The notes under the pieces: model-generated
Told to the model about the DNA's origin: nothing
Database searches by the model: none
What the model saw: only the letters and a program-made list of their open reading frames with translations
Shown here: piece by piece, positions 48,941 to 58,133 of the stretch
How the letters are laid out: the number at the start of each line of letters is the position of its first letter
Position numbering within the stretch: position 1 is the stretch's first letter
Position numbers and translations under genes: made by a program
Source of the DNA: Ahrensia sp.
GTDB lineage: Bacteria; Pseudomonadota; Alphaproteobacteria; Rhizobiales; Rhizobiaceae
Direction: 5' to 3'
Assembly: GCA_002706335.1 (NCBI GenBank)
Contig: PAKZ01000006.1
Location: 62,001-126,000 of the forward strand
DNA: 64,000 nt

Positions 48941-49693
48941 ATGAAACTCTCGGCCAATCTGGGTTTCCTGTGGAAGGACCTGCCGTTGCCGGACGCGATC
49001 CGTGCTGCGAAGCGCGCCGGGTTCGACGCGGTGGAATGCCACTTTCCCTATGATGTCGCGATCGATGAGATGAACGCGGCGCTTGCCGAGACGGGCCTGC
49101 CGATGATCGGCCTGAACACCTGGAAGGGCGGCGAAAGCGAGTTCGGGCTCGCCGCGCTTCCCGGACGCGAGGCCGATGCGCGTTCGGCGATCGATCAGGC
49201 GGTCGCCTATGCAAGGGCAATCGGTTGCCGCAACATTCACGTCATGGCTGGCAAATCAGGCCCCGAGGCGGAGCCTGTTTTCCGGGCCAATCTGGAACAT
49301 GCCTGCGAACAGGCGGGCGACATCACGATCCTGATCGAGCCCATCAACGATCGCGACGTGCCAGGTTACCATCTGTCGACGCTGGAGCAGGCGGCGGACA
49401 TTGTCGCGAGGGTCGGTCGCCCGAACCTGAAGATCATGGCCGACTGCTATCATGTCCAGATCATGGGCGGCGATCTGGTCCGGCGGCTGGAAAAGCACTT
49501 GTCCGCGATCGGCCATGTCCAGTTCGCCGCAGTGCCGTCTCGCGGCCGGCCGGACGAGAGCGAACTGAACTATCCCTTTATCGCCGGTGCGCTGACCGCG
49601 ATGGGTTATGACGGCTGGATGGGGGCCGAATACAAGACGAACGGCCCGACCGAGGACAGCCTCGGATGGATGGCGTCGCTTCAGTCCCGATAA
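48941..49693 (+). CDS. Hydroxypyruvate isomerase-like sugar isomerase
   Basis: This 250-residue TIM-barrel protein of the AP-endonuclease 2/Hyi type has GFLWKDLPLPDAIRAAKRAG and AVECHFPY at the start, GLNTWKGGESEFGLAALPG, GCRNIHVMAGKSG, ILIEPINDRDVPGYHLST and VGRPNLKIMADCYHVQIMGGD, which carry the metal-binding glutamates and histidines. Hydroxypyruvate isomerase makes tartronate semialdehyde; relatives act on tetrulose or xylulose derivatives. ATG 48941 is preceded by GAGGGG. It is the third gene of the xylose operon, an unexpected position for Hyi, so a pentose- or pentonate-derived substrate is possible. Its end overlaps the convergent gene by 13 bases. Confidence 0.85.
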   Translation: MKLSANLGFLWKDLPLPDAIRAAKRAGFDAVECHFPYDVAIDEMNAALAETGLPMIGLNTWKGGESEFGLAALPGREADARSAIDQAVAYARAIGCRNIHVMAGKSGPEAEPVFRANLEHACEQAGDITILIEPINDRDVPGYHLSTLEQAADIVARVGRPNLKIMADCYHVQIMGGDLVRRLEKHLSAIGHVQFAAVPSRGRPDESELNYPFIAGALTAMGYDGWMGAEYKTNGPTEDSLGWMASLQSR

Positions 49694-51648
49694 CCGGCGG
49701 CGAACATTGGTCCGCCGCGATGGCGCGGAAAGCCGAAGCCGTGCACCATGGTCACGTCGATATCCGAAGCCTTGAGCGCGATGCCCTCGTCGAGCACGGC
49801 GCGGGCTTCCGCCTGCATGACCGAGAGGATGCGATCCATGATCTCGTCGGCGGTGAACGGTTTTCGCTCGTATCCGAGGCGGGCGCTCTCCTCCAGGATG
49901 ATCTCTTCGACCGCCGGGGCGGGCCGGCCCGCCTTCGCCCCATCTTGGTAGGCGTACCAGCCCGCCCCGGTCTTGCGGCCATGCCGGCCGAGTTCGCAGA
50001 GCCTGTCTGCGATGCGTGAATAGCGTTCGTCGGCCGGGCGTGTGGCGGCTGGGCGCTTGCGCATCGCCCAGGCGATATCGAGGCCGGCCATGTCCTGCAC
50101 GGCATAGATACCCATGGCGTAGCCGTAGTCGCGCATCGCGGCGTCGACCTCCTGCGGCAGCGCGCCTTCTTCCAGGATGAAGTCGCATTCGCGTCGATAG
50201 GCCGACATGATGCGGTTGCCGATGAAACCGTCGCAGACGCCGGCCAGCACCGGGATCTTTTTCAGCTTCTTCGCCAGCGCAAAGCCTGTCGCCAGTGCGC
50301 TCGGACTGGCGGCGTGCGGGCGCACGATTTCCAGGAGCTTCATGATGTGAGCCGGCGAGAAAAAATGCAGGCCGATGACGCGAGAGGGGACGGATGTGGC
50401 CGACGCCAGTTCGTCGACGTCCAGATAGGAGGTGTTTGTGGCCAGGATCGCGTCGGCGCGGCAAACACGGTTGAGTTCGGAGAAGACCTCCCGTTTCAAG
50501 TCCATGTCTTCGAAAACCGCCTCGACGACGATGTCGCGGTCGGCCAGCGCATCGTAAGTGTCGTGTGCCGCGAACCGGGCCATCGCGGCGTCACGGGCCT
50601 CGTCTGAGAGAAGCCCGCGCTTGCGGCTGCCGTCGAGAATGCCGTCGACGCGTTCGTTCGCCTTCGCGGCGGCCTCGGCGGTCTGTTCGACCAGCGCGAC
50701 CTCCATGCCGGAAAGCAGCATCGATGCCGCGATGCCTGCGCCCATCGTGCCGCCGCCGATAACGCCGGCCTTTCCGAGCGGCTGAGGATCGACGCCTTCG
50801 GTCTCCCTTGGTCGCCCGGTGTTGCGCTCGGCGAAGAACATGTAGCGAAGCGCCGCCGCCTGATGGCTGTCACGCAAGCGCAGGAAGCGGGCTCTTTCGG
50901 CGTCGAACGCCTTGTCTACCGGCAGCGTCACGCTGCCGTGAAGCGCCTGCAAGGCTTCGACGGGCGAGTCCTGGCCACGGGCCCTGGCGGCAATCGTCTT
51001 TTCCTGTTCGCGCCAGAAGACGTCATCGGGTGTTTCGCGCGGCGGGCGTTTCGAAACCGCCTCCGGCTTGCCCGATCGATTCATTTCGACCGCGTAAGCG
51101 ATTGCTTCCTCGACGAGATTGCCCTTTGCGACCCGGTCGATCAGGCCGGTTTCGAGCGCCTTGGCGGCCGCCACCGGTTTGCCGGTCGTGACCATGTCGA
51201 TGGCGTCCTGCATGGCGACGAGGCGGGGCAGGCGCACCGTTCCGCCCGCGCCGGGCACGAGCCCGAGCGTGACTTCCGGCAGGCCGAGCTTCGCCTCGGG
51301 CGCGGCAATGCGACCGTGACAGGCGAGCGCCAGTTCCAGCCCGCCTCCCAGCGCCGTGCCGTGGATCGCCGCGATCCAGCCGACACGCGACGCCTCGATT
51401 GCGAGGAGCACATCCGGCAGATGAGGCGGCTCGGGCGGTTTGCCGAATTCCCTGATATCCGCACCGGCGACGAAGGTGCGGCCGGCACAAGTCAGCACCG
51501 CGGCCTCGATGGACGTGTCGGCGTCGACCGTGGCGACAGCGTCGAGAATGCCCTGGCGCATGGCCTGCGAGATCGCGTTGACCGGCGGATTGTCGATGGT
51601 AACGAGAGCGATGCCGTTTTCCACGGTCACTGTAACGGGGAAGGTCAA
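49681..51648 (-). CDS. Fused enoyl-CoA hydratase / 3-hydroxyacyl-CoA dehydrogenase
   Basis: The 655-residue FadJ-like bifunctional protein has an enoyl-CoA hydratase domain (residues 1-190: VAGADIREFG, HGTALGGGLELALACHGRIA oxyanion loop, LPEVTLGLVPGAGG) and a dehydrogenase domain with the NAD motif GVIGGGTMGAGIAASMLLSG, then LHFFSPAHIMKLLEIVR with the catalytic histidine. A C-terminal DYGYAMGIYAVQDMAGLDI completes it. In this paa operon it can supply the PaaF and PaaH reactions. The start TTG 51648 overlaps the tetR stop (TTGA), with GGAGA upstream. It converges on the hyi gene. Confidence 0.9.
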   Translation of the reverse strand: MTFPVTVTVENGIALVTIDNPPVNAISQAMRQGILDAVATVDADTSIEAAVLTCAGRTFVAGADIREFGKPPEPPHLPDVLLAIEASRVGWIAAIHGTALGGGLELALACHGRIAAPEAKLGLPEVTLGLVPGAGGTVRLPRLVAMQDAIDMVTTGKPVAAAKALETGLIDRVAKGNLVEEAIAYAVEMNRSGKPEAVSKRPPRETPDDVFWREQEKTIAARARGQDSPVEALQALHGSVTLPVDKAFDAERARFLRLRDSHQAAALRYMFFAERNTGRPRETEGVDPQPLGKAGVIGGGTMGAGIAASMLLSGMEVALVEQTAEAAAKANERVDGILDGSRKRGLLSDEARDAAMARFAAHDTYDALADRDIVVEAVFEDMDLKREVFSELNRVCRADAILATNTSYLDVDELASATSVPSRVIGLHFFSPAHIMKLLEIVRPHAASPSALATGFALAKKLKKIPVLAGVCDGFIGNRIMSAYRRECDFILEEGALPQEVDAAMRDYGYAMGIYAVQDMAGLDIAWAMRKRPAATRPADERYSRIADRLCELGRHGRKTGAGWYAYQDGAKAGRPAPAVEEIILEESARLGYERKPFTADEIMDRILSVMQAEARAVLDEGIALKASDIDVTMVHGFGFPRHRGGPMFAAGYRD

Positions 51649-52274
51649 GCGATTGTCTCCGGAATTGCCGCCTTGCCCTCGACGATGCGCTCGAGCCCCC
51701 CGAGGATCAGGTCGGTGGCGAGGCCGGCATAGGCTTCCCGGCTGAGATCGCCGCCGTCGCGGTGCCACATATAGAACCAGTTGAGCATGCCGAAGGCGGA
51801 CATCGCGACCGGTCTTAAAAGCTCAGGCCGGCCGGAGAACAGTTCCGGAGCCGTGGCTTGGATCCGGTCGGACATGATCGCGACGAGGCGGCGTTGAATG
51901 GCGCGCAGTTCACGCTGGCTCTCTTCGGGCAGGGCGCCGAGCGCGTTGATCTGAACCTTGTGTTCGGCGTCGGCGTCGCGATAGGCGGCAAGGATCGCCT
52001 GCGTCAGCGCCAGCAGGCCCTCTTGCGGTTTCTCGGCGGGCGGCAGCGCCTCAACGGTCTCCAGTAGCTCCGTCAGATGCGAATGGAGGATGTCGAAGAG
52101 CAGCGCGTCCTTGCTCTCATAATAGTGATAGATCAGCGCCTTTGAGACGCCGCATGCCTTGGCAAGCTCGTTCATCGAGGCACGGTCATAGCCGTTCTCG
52201 GCGAAAAACCCGGCCGCTGTCTTCAACAGGGCGGCGCGCTTTTCGTCATGGTCCTTGGCGATGGTCCGTGCCAC
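51645..52274 (-). CDS. TetR-family regulator of the paa cluster (PaaR-like)
   Basis: The 209-residue repressor has a TetR N-terminal domain (EKRAALLKTAAGFFAENGYD, ASMNELAKACGVSKALIYHY) and a C-terminal dimerisation/effector domain with QINALGALPEESQRELRAIQ. The motif around FDILHSHLTELLETVEALPP is found in the FadR/PaaR group that responds to acyl-CoA or phenylacetyl-CoA. GTG 52274 lies five bases after the paaK stop. Its gene sits inside the leftward paa operon, and a palindrome of the kind bound by such regulators is in the paaG-paaZ gap. Confidence 0.87.
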   Translation of the reverse strand: MARTIAKDHDEKRAALLKTAAGFFAENGYDRASMNELAKACGVSKALIYHYYESKDALLFDILHSHLTELLETVEALPPAEKPQEGLLALTQAILAAYRDADAEHKVQINALGALPEESQRELRAIQRRLVAIMSDRIQATAPELFSGRPELLRPVAMSAFGMLNWFYMWHRDGGDLSREAYAGLATDLILGGLERIVEGKAAIPETIA

Positions 52275-52279
52275 GCGGT

Positions 52280-53590
52280 CTAGCCTTTCGGTCGGTTGTC
52301 GATGATCCGCTGCGCCTTGCCCTGGCTGCGCGCCACGCCTTCCGGCGTGGTCACGTCGATGCGCGCGGTTATCCCTATTACCTGCTTGATACGCTCGGCA
52401 AGGTCGGCGGCGGCGGTCGCGCGTGCGATCTCGTCGGCATGGTCGGCCAGCGCCTCCACATGCACGGTCATTTCGTCCATGCGGCCCTCGCGGGTCAGTT
52501 CGAGCTGGAAATGCGGCGCCAGCGCCGGAACCTTCAGGATCTGCTCCTCGATCTGGGTCGGGAAGATGTTGACGCCGCGGATGATCATCATGTCGTCGGA
52601 GCGGCCGGTGATCTTCTCCATGCGGCGCATCGAGCGCGCCGTGCCGGGCATCAGCCGCGTCAGGTCGCGCGTGCGGTAGCGGATAATCGGGAAGGCTTCC
52701 TTGGTCAGCGAGGTGAAGACCAGTTCGCCCTTCTCGCCGTCGGGCAGGACTTCGCCGGTGACCGGGTCGATCACTTCCGGGTAGAAATGGTCCTCCCAGA
52801 TATGCAGCCCGTCCTTCGTCTCGACGCATTCATTGGCGACGCCGGGGCCAATCACTTCCGAAAGCCCGTAAATGTCGACCGCGTGCATGTCGAAAGCCTG
52901 CTCGATCTCCGCGCGCATGGCGTTGGTCCAGGGCTCCGCGCCGAAAATGCCGACCTGCAGCGGCGAGTTGCGCGGGTCGAGCCCCTGGGCGCGGTATTCG
53001 TCGAGGATCGACAGCATGTAGGAGGGTGTCACCATGATGGTGGACGCGCCGAAATCCTCGATCAGCGTCACCTGTCGGGCGGTCATGCCGCCGGAGACAG
53101 GGACGACTGTGCAGCCGAGCTTCTCGGCGCCGTAATGCGCGCCCAGGCCGCCCGTGAACAGGCCGTAGCCATAGGAGACGTGGACGACATCGCCCGGCCG
53201 TGTGCCCGAGGCGCGCATCGAGCGGGCGACGACGGTCGCCCAGTTGTCGATGTCGTTGCGGGTATAACCCACCACCGTCGGCTTGCCGGTGGTGCCGGAA
53301 GAGCCGTGAACGCGCACGACCTGTTCGCGCGGCACGGCGAACATGCCGAACGGGTAATTGTCGCGCAGGTTCTGCTTCACGGTGAAGGGGAATTTGGCGA
53401 GATCGGACAGGTCCTTCAGATCGTCCGGGTGGACGCCGGCCTTGTCGAAGGATTCCGAATAGAACGGCACGTTCTCATAAGCGTGGCGAACCGACCACTG
53501 CATGCGTTCCAGCTGCAGCGCGGCGATTTCGTCGCGCGAGGCAATCTCGATTGGATCCAGTTCGTGGCGTGCGGGCGCAATGTCTTTCAT
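52280..53590 (-). CDS. paaK: Phenylacetate-CoA ligase PaaK
   Basis: The 436-residue AMP-forming ligase activates phenylacetate to phenylacetyl-CoA, the first step of the pathway. The ATP-binding loop is VHGSSGTTGKPTVVGYTRND. SVRHAYENVPFYSESFDKAG near the N-terminus and YGLSEVIGPGVANECVETKD with GEKGELVFTSLTKEAFPIIR are family markers. The C-terminal DMMIIRGVNIFPTQIEEQIL motif is that of PaaK. The length is normal. The start is ATG 53590. It is followed by the tetR gene and lies downstream of paaI. Confidence 0.97.
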   Translation of the reverse strand: MKDIAPARHELDPIEIASRDEIAALQLERMQWSVRHAYENVPFYSESFDKAGVHPDDLKDLSDLAKFPFTVKQNLRDNYPFGMFAVPREQVVRVHGSSGTTGKPTVVGYTRNDIDNWATVVARSMRASGTRPGDVVHVSYGYGLFTGGLGAHYGAEKLGCTVVPVSGGMTARQVTLIEDFGASTIMVTPSYMLSILDEYRAQGLDPRNSPLQVGIFGAEPWTNAMRAEIEQAFDMHAVDIYGLSEVIGPGVANECVETKDGLHIWEDHFYPEVIDPVTGEVLPDGEKGELVFTSLTKEAFPIIRYRTRDLTRLMPGTARSMRRMEKITGRSDDMMIIRGVNIFPTQIEEQILKVPALAPHFQLELTREGRMDEMTVHVEALADHADEIARATAAADLAERIKQVIGITARIDVTTPEGVARSQGKAQRIIDNRPKG

Positions 53591-53611
53591 GGCTCGATCT
53601 CCTCCCGAGCG

Positions 53612-54055
53612 TTATTCTTCTTCGAACAGGGTGCCGCTGATGGTGCGGGCAAGGCCCCGGAACAGGGCGATCGTCGCGCCGTCCTGATTGGTCACGGTGA
53701 CATCCCACGTCCCGGACCGTCCTGAGCGGGCGATCTCGACGGCCATGGCCGTCAGGCGATCCCCGGTCCTGGCCGGGGCGACATAGGTGATCGAGTTCGA
53801 CTGGGCGACCGTCACCTTGTTGTAGGAATTGCAAGCAAAGGCGAAGGCCGAGTCGGCGAGCGCGAAGATCACCCCGCCGTGGCAGATATTGTGGCCATTG
53901 GTCTGCGCGTCGATGACGGTGAGCGACATGGTCGCCGTGCCGGGGCCGACGGCGTCCAGGCTCATGCCGAACCATTTCGACGCATCGTCGGTCGCCCACA
54001 TCGCTTCGGCGCTTTTTTCGGCGCGTTGCTGATCGCTGATCGTCATCGCGGTCAT
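53612..54055 (-). CDS. paaI: Phenylacetyl-CoA pathway thioesterase PaaI
   Basis: This 147-residue hotdog-fold thioesterase has the PaaI signature NGHNICHGGVIFALADSAFA with the catalytic aspartate, after MWATDDASKWFGMSLDAVGP. NSITYVAPARTGDRLTAMA is also typical. It removes CoA from dead-end intermediates such as ring-hydroxylated phenylacetyl-CoA. The start ATG 54055 overlaps the paaG stop (ATGA). It is separated from paaK by 21 bases in the leftward operon. Confidence 0.94.
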   Translation of the reverse strand: MTAMTISDQQRAEKSAEAMWATDDASKWFGMSLDAVGPGTATMSLTVIDAQTNGHNICHGGVIFALADSAFAFACNSYNKVTVAQSNSITYVAPARTGDRLTAMAVEIARSGRSGTWDVTVTNQDGATIALFRGLARTISGTLFEEE

Positions 54056-54843
54056 TCCTTGCCGCTGAAAGCCGGGGGGCGCTTGTCGAAGAAGGCGATG
54101 ACGCCCTCTGCATAATCGGGCGTGCGGCCCGCGCGCCCCTGATATTGCGCTTCCATGTCGAGATGGGCATCGAGCGGATTGGCGGAAGCCGCGTGGATCA
54201 GTTCCTTGGTCAGCGCATAGCCGACGGTCGGGCCCTTGGCGAAGCCGGAGACGAGGGCTCGCGCCTCCTCCATCAACCGGTCGTCGGCCACGGCCTTCCA
54301 GATCAGGCCCCAGTCGGCGGCTTTCGCCGCGGGCAGGGGCTCGCCGGTCAGCGCCAGAGCCTTGGCGCGCGCTTCACCCAGCAGGTTGGTCAGCGCCCAG
54401 GAGCCGCCGGCATCGGGAACCAGGCCGATCTTGGCGAAGGCCTGGATGAAGGAAGCGGATTCGGCGGCCAGCACGATGTCGCAGGCCAGCGCAATATTGG
54501 CGCCGGCCCCTGCGGCCACGCCATTGACGGCGCAGACGACTGGCTTTTTCGCCGAGCGGATCATCCGGATCAGCGGGTTGTACCAGGTGTTCAGCGTTTC
54601 GGAGAGGTCCGGCGGGCCGCCCATCTTGCGCGGATCGCGGTCGCCCAGATCCTGTCCGGCGCAGAAACCCTTGCCGTTGCCGGTGATCAGAATGGCGCGG
54701 CAGTTTTCGTCATTGACCGCATCGGCCAGCGCTTCGCGCAGGGCAAGATGCATCTCGTCGTTCAGCGCATTGCGCCGGTCGGGGCGGTTGAGGGTGATCT
54801 CCACCCAGCCGTCATGGCTCTCGATCAGGATTGTGTCGCTCAC
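54052..54843 (-). CDS. paaG: Ring-1,2-epoxyphenylacetyl-CoA isomerase PaaG
   Basis: This 263-residue crotonase-fold enzyme turns the ring epoxide into an oxepin before ring opening. VEITLNRPDRRNALNDEMHL, KGFCAGQDLGDRDPRKMGGP and NGVAAGAGANIALACDIVLA form the CoA-binding and oxyanion regions, and FIQAFAKIGLVPDAGGSWAL has the conserved catalytic aspartate. GQDLGDR is more typical of PaaG than PaaF. The start GTG 54843 follows GGAGG; the longer frame is upstream leader. It heads the leftward operon paaG-paaI-paaK-tetR-fadJ-like and is divergent from paaZ. Confidence 0.93.
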   Translation of the reverse strand: MSDTILIESHDGWVEITLNRPDRRNALNDEMHLALREALADAVNDENCRAILITGNGKGFCAGQDLGDRDPRKMGGPPDLSETLNTWYNPLIRMIRSAKKPVVCAVNGVAAGAGANIALACDIVLAAESASFIQAFAKIGLVPDAGGSWALTNLLGEARAKALALTGEPLPAAKAADWGLIWKAVADDRLMEEARALVSGFAKGPTVGYALTKELIHAASANPLDAHLDMEAQYQGRAGRTPDYAEGVIAFFDKRPPAFSGKE

Positions 54844-54889
54844 GCCTTCGCCTCCCACGAATTCGCTATCTCGAGAAAATCGTTGCATA

Positions 54890-54908
54890 AACCGACCGGC
54901 CGGTCAAT
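54890..54908. promoter_or_regulatory. TetR-type operator between paaG and paaZ
   Basis: ACCGACCGGCCGGTCAATA contains the perfect palindrome GACCGGCCGGTC (54894-54905), central to the 101-base divergent gap. Sites of the form ACCGACCGGTCGGT are typical for TetR regulators of phenylacetate and fatty acid genes. The TetR encoded at 51645-52274 is the likely ligand. Confidence 0.6.
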
Positions 54909-54944
54909 ATTGTTTTCAACGGGTGCACAGGGAGGAACCGCATC

Positions 54945-56984
54945 ATGACCGCTTTGTCGCTGGAAAGCTTCGCCGCAGGCCGATGGGTCAGGCCGGGTCC
55001 CGACGCGCGTTCGATCGCTTCGGCTGTGACCGGCGAGGACATCGCCCGTGCGGGCTCGGCGCTCGACTACCAGGCGATGCTCGACCATGCCCGCGATGTG
55101 GGCGGTCAGGCGCTTCGGGCGCTCACCTTCCATGACCGGGCGCGGATGCTGAAGGCGCTGGCCGGCTATCTCGGCGAGCGCAAACAGACGCTTTACGATC
55201 TTTCCCTGCATGCGGGCTGCACCAAGGCCGACAGCTGGATCGACATCGATGGCGGCATCGGCACGGTCTTTGTCTTTGCCTCAAAGGGCAGGCGGGAGAT
55301 GCCGGATTCCCACGTCTATGTGGACGGGGACGTCGAGCTGCTGTCGCGCAACGGCACCTTCCTCGGCCAGCATGTCGCGACGCCCTTGCAGGGCGCTGCG
55401 ATCCACATCAATGCCTTCAACTTCCCGGTTTGGGGGATGCTGGAAAAGCTCGCCCCGACGCTGCTCGCCGGTGTGCCGGCAATCGTCAAGCCGGCGACGT
55501 CGACCAGCTATGTCGCCGAGGCCTGTTTCAGGATGATCGTCGAGAGCGGCATCCTGCCCGATGGCGCGGTGCAATTCATCGCGGGCGGCACGGGCGACCT
55601 TCTCGACCGGCTGACCCCGCAGGACGTCGTCTCCTTTACCGGGTCGGCCGCGACCGCGCTGATGCTGCGCTCGAATCCGCATATCCTGCGCCATTCGGTC
55701 CGCTTCATCGCGGAGCAGGATAGTCTCAATGCGTCGATCCTGGGTCCGGACGCCGCGCCGGGCACGCCCGAATTCGACCTCTTCGTCAAGGAGGCGGTCA
55801 GGGAGATGACCGCAAAGGCAGGGCAGAAATGCACGGCCATTCGCCGCATCATCGCGCCGAAGGCATTCGAAAGCGATGTGATCGACGCCATCCGCGCGAA
55901 GCTCGCAAAGACCGTGATCGGCGATCCGGCGCTGGAAAATGTCCGCATGGGACCGCTCGCCTCCATGGCTCAAGTGCGCGACGTGCTCGAAAAGGTCGCG
56001 GTGATCGCCACCGAGGCCGAATGCGTGCATGGCGATCCGGCATCATTCGCCGTCGAAGGCGCTGATGCCGAAACCGGCGCGTTTCTGCCGCCGATGCTGT
56101 TCCGCTGCGCCGATCCGGTCGGCGCCTCGGCAATCCATGGCACGGAAGCCTTCGGGCCGGTCTCGACGGTGATGGGTTACGACACGCTGGATGAGGCGGT
56201 GTCTTTGGCCAATCGCGGCGGCGGCAGTCTCGTCATGTCGCTGATCACCCATGACCCGGAAGTGGCGCGCAGCGCCGTTCTCGGAGCAGGGGCCTGGCAT
56301 GGCCGCATCTATGTGAATAACCGCGATTCCATGGGGGAATCGACCGGCCACGGTTCTCCCCTGCCGCATATGACGCATGGCGGGCCCGGCCGGGCCGGCG
56401 GCGGCGAGGAGATGGGCGGCGTGCGCGGGGTCATGCACTACATGCAACGCATCGCCATACAGGGCGGACCCGACATGCTCACCGCGATCACCGGCATGTA
56501 CGTGCCCGGCTCAAAAACGGTCGAGACCGGCGTCCATCCATTCCGCAGGACGTTCGAGGAACTGGATATCGGCGAGACGCTGCGCACGCAGTCCCGCGAG
56601 ATCACGCTGGAAGATATCGAGCATTTCGCCAATTTCACCGGCGATACTTTCTACGCGCATATGGACGAGGAGGCGGCGAAGGCCAATCCGTTCTTCCCGG
56701 GGCGCGTCGCCCATGGCTATTTGCTTTTATCCTTTGCCGCCGGACTCTTCGTCGATCCCGCGCCGGGGCCGGTGCTCGCCAATGTCGGCCTGGAGGGGCT
56801 TAGCTTCCAGAAGCCGGTCTCACCGGGCGATGCCATCCGGGTCGCCCTGACGGTCAAGCGCAAGACGAAACGTACCGACACCTATGGCGAGGTCCGATGG
56901 CATGTTGTCCTCACCAACCAGGATGACGAGACGGTCGCGACCTATGAACTGCACACGATGAACGCCTATCGAGATGTTACATAA
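54945..56984 (+). CDS. paaZ: Oxepin-CoA hydrolase / 3-oxo-5,6-dehydrosuberyl-CoA semialdehyde dehydrogenase PaaZ
   Basis: The 679-residue protein fuses an aldehyde dehydrogenase (about residues 1-520) to a MaoC-like hydratase (about 535-675). The first has [19 protein letters not shown], the catalytic glutamate in [12 protein letters not shown] and the nucleophile cysteine in [11 protein letters not shown]. The second has [20 protein letters not shown] and the catalytic HGYLLLSF region. It opens the oxepin ring and oxidises the released aldehyde. The length equals classical PaaZ. It starts at ATG 54945 with GGGAGGAA upstream and is divergent from paaG. Confidence 0.96.
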   Translation: MTALSLESFAAGRWVRPGPDARSIASAVTGEDIARAGSALDYQAMLDHARDVGGQALRALTFHDRARMLKALAGYLGERKQTLYDLSLHAGCTKADSWIDIDGGIGTVFVFASKGRREMPDSHVYVDGDVELLSRNGTFLGQHVATPLQGAAIHINAFNFPVWGMLEKLAPTLLAGVPAIVKPATSTSYVAEACFRMIVESGILPDGAVQFIAGGTGDLLDRLTPQDVVSFTGSAATALMLRSNPHILRHSVRFIAEQDSLNASILGPDAAPGTPEFDLFVKEAVREMTAKAGQKCTAIRRIIAPKAFESDVIDAIRAKLAKTVIGDPALENVRMGPLASMAQVRDVLEKVAVIATEAECVHGDPASFAVEGADAETGAFLPPMLFRCADPVGASAIHGTEAFGPVSTVMGYDTLDEAVSLANRGGGSLVMSLITHDPEVARSAVLGAGAWHGRIYVNNRDSMGESTGHGSPLPHMTHGGPGRAGGGEEMGGVRGVMHYMQRIAIQGGPDMLTAITGMYVPGSKTVETGVHPFRRTFEELDIGETLRTQSREITLEDIEHFANFTGDTFYAHMDEEAAKANPFFPGRVAHGYLLLSFAAGLFVDPAPGPVLANVGLEGLSFQKPVSPGDAIRVALTVKRKTKRTDTYGEVRWHVVLTNQDDETVATYELHTMNAYRDVT

Positions 56985-57039
56985 GGTCTGTAAAGCGTCC
57001 GATTGATGTTGCGCTTCGGGCCCGCCGGGATGTATCTCC

Positions 57040-57055
57040 TTGTGTTGCAACACAA
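57040..57055. promoter_or_regulatory. Perfect 16-base palindrome upstream of paaX
   Basis: TTGTGTTG-CAACACAA lies 12 bases before the paaX start codon. The half TTGTGTT recurs as TTGTGTTAC at 58567-58575, in front of paaA. A shared half-site before both genes suggests a PaaX autoregulatory and target operator. Confidence 0.6.
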
Positions 57056-57067
57056 TTCGGGGAAGAC

Positions 57068-57943
57068 ATGCCGGAAAAGGGGCACGACTGGGAAGCGATT
57101 ATCGCCGCGTTGCGCGGCGAGGAGCGGTTACGCGTCTGGTCGTTGATCATCACGGTTTTCGGCGATGCGATCGTCCCGCGTGGCGGCAGGATCCCCCTGC
57201 AGGCACTGCAGGAGATATTGGCCCGGCTCGGCATTGAACCCGGCGCTGTGCGCACGGCGCTGTCGCGTCTGGCGTCCGAAGGCTGGGTGATACGCGAACG
57301 CGAGGGGCGGCGCAGTTTCTACAGCCTCGACAGCGGCGGCCGCCGCGCCTTCGACATCGCGACGCAACGGATCTACGCGCCCGGTCCGCCGCAATGGGAC
57401 GGCCGCTGGACGGTGGTCGTACCGATCCTCGGCGAGGACGTCGCCGGTGCCGATCTGGAAGCCTCCGGCTTCGCCTCGCGCAACGGGACATGGATACGCC
57501 CGGAGACAACCGGCGCGCCGGCGCTTCCGTCCGGCCTCGATACCTATCTCGTGATCGCCGACCAGCCGGGCGTTTCTCCGGCGGATGCCTATCGTTTCTG
57601 GGATCTAGACCATATCGGCGAGGCCGTCAGCGTGTTCGTCGATGCCCTTAAGCCGCTGATCGTCGCCCTCGAAAGCGGGGCGCGACCCGATCCGCTCGAC
57701 GCACTCGCCTTGCGCACCCTGCTGATCCACGGATGGCGGCGGATCATCCTGAAGGCCTATCCCTTGCCGGTCGCCCTGCTTCCGCCGAACTGGCCAGGGC
57801 TGGAGGGAAGGGGACGCGTCAAGGCGGTCTACGAGGAACTTGTCGCTCCGAGTGAAGCCTGGCTGACCGATGCGGGACTGCCGCCGTTATCGGACCCGGA
57901 GGAATTCTCGGTGCGCTTCGGCGGCGCGACCGCGAAAAGCTAA
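57068..57943 (+). CDS. paaX: Phenylacetate operon repressor PaaX
   Basis: The 291-residue regulator has the PaaX winged-helix N-terminus: SLIITVFGDAIVPRGGRIPL, LARLGIEPGAVRTALSRLAS and GWVIREREGRRSFYSLDSGG. The middle and C-terminal PaaX domains include WDGRWTVVVPILGED and a conserved HGWRRIILKAYPLPVALLPP-type stretch near residues 215-240. It represses paa genes until phenylacetyl-CoA accumulates. The start is ATG 57068, just after a perfect palindrome. It is monocistronic between paaZ and a convergent thioesterase gene; the 190-base gap after it shows no gene. Confidence 0.95.
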   Translation: MPEKGHDWEAIIAALRGEERLRVWSLIITVFGDAIVPRGGRIPLQALQEILARLGIEPGAVRTALSRLASEGWVIREREGRRSFYSLDSGGRRAFDIATQRIYAPGPPQWDGRWTVVVPILGEDVAGADLEASGFASRNGTWIRPETTGAPALPSGLDTYLVIADQPGVSPADAYRFWDLDHIGEAVSVFVDALKPLIVALESGARPDPLDALALRTLLIHGWRRIILKAYPLPVALLPPNWPGLEGRGRVKAVYEELVAPSEAWLTDAGLPPLSDPEEFSVRFGGATAKS

Positions 57944-58133
57944 CCGGCTATCCGCTCTTTTCCGGCGGCTTGTCGCGAAGCGATGTCTCTCAGGCTGTCC
58001 GGGCCGGGCTCGCAGTGAAAGCCGGACAGGACCGGTTGTCCGTATCCCGGGCATTCCAGCCTGCCCGGCGCATCGGTGATGATCCGTCCCGAACGGGAAA
58101 AGCTTTTCGCCGTTCAACGCAAAGCCGGATCGC

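Noticed and set aside
47592-49220. 542-residue minus-strand ORF opposite xylA
   Set aside because: Antisense to a complete xylose isomerase and without any recognisable motif.
57887-58117. 76-residue minus-strand ORF in the paaX-thioesterase gap
   Set aside because: It extends into the end of paaX, is rich in arginine and proline as expected of a shadow, and has no ribosome-binding site.
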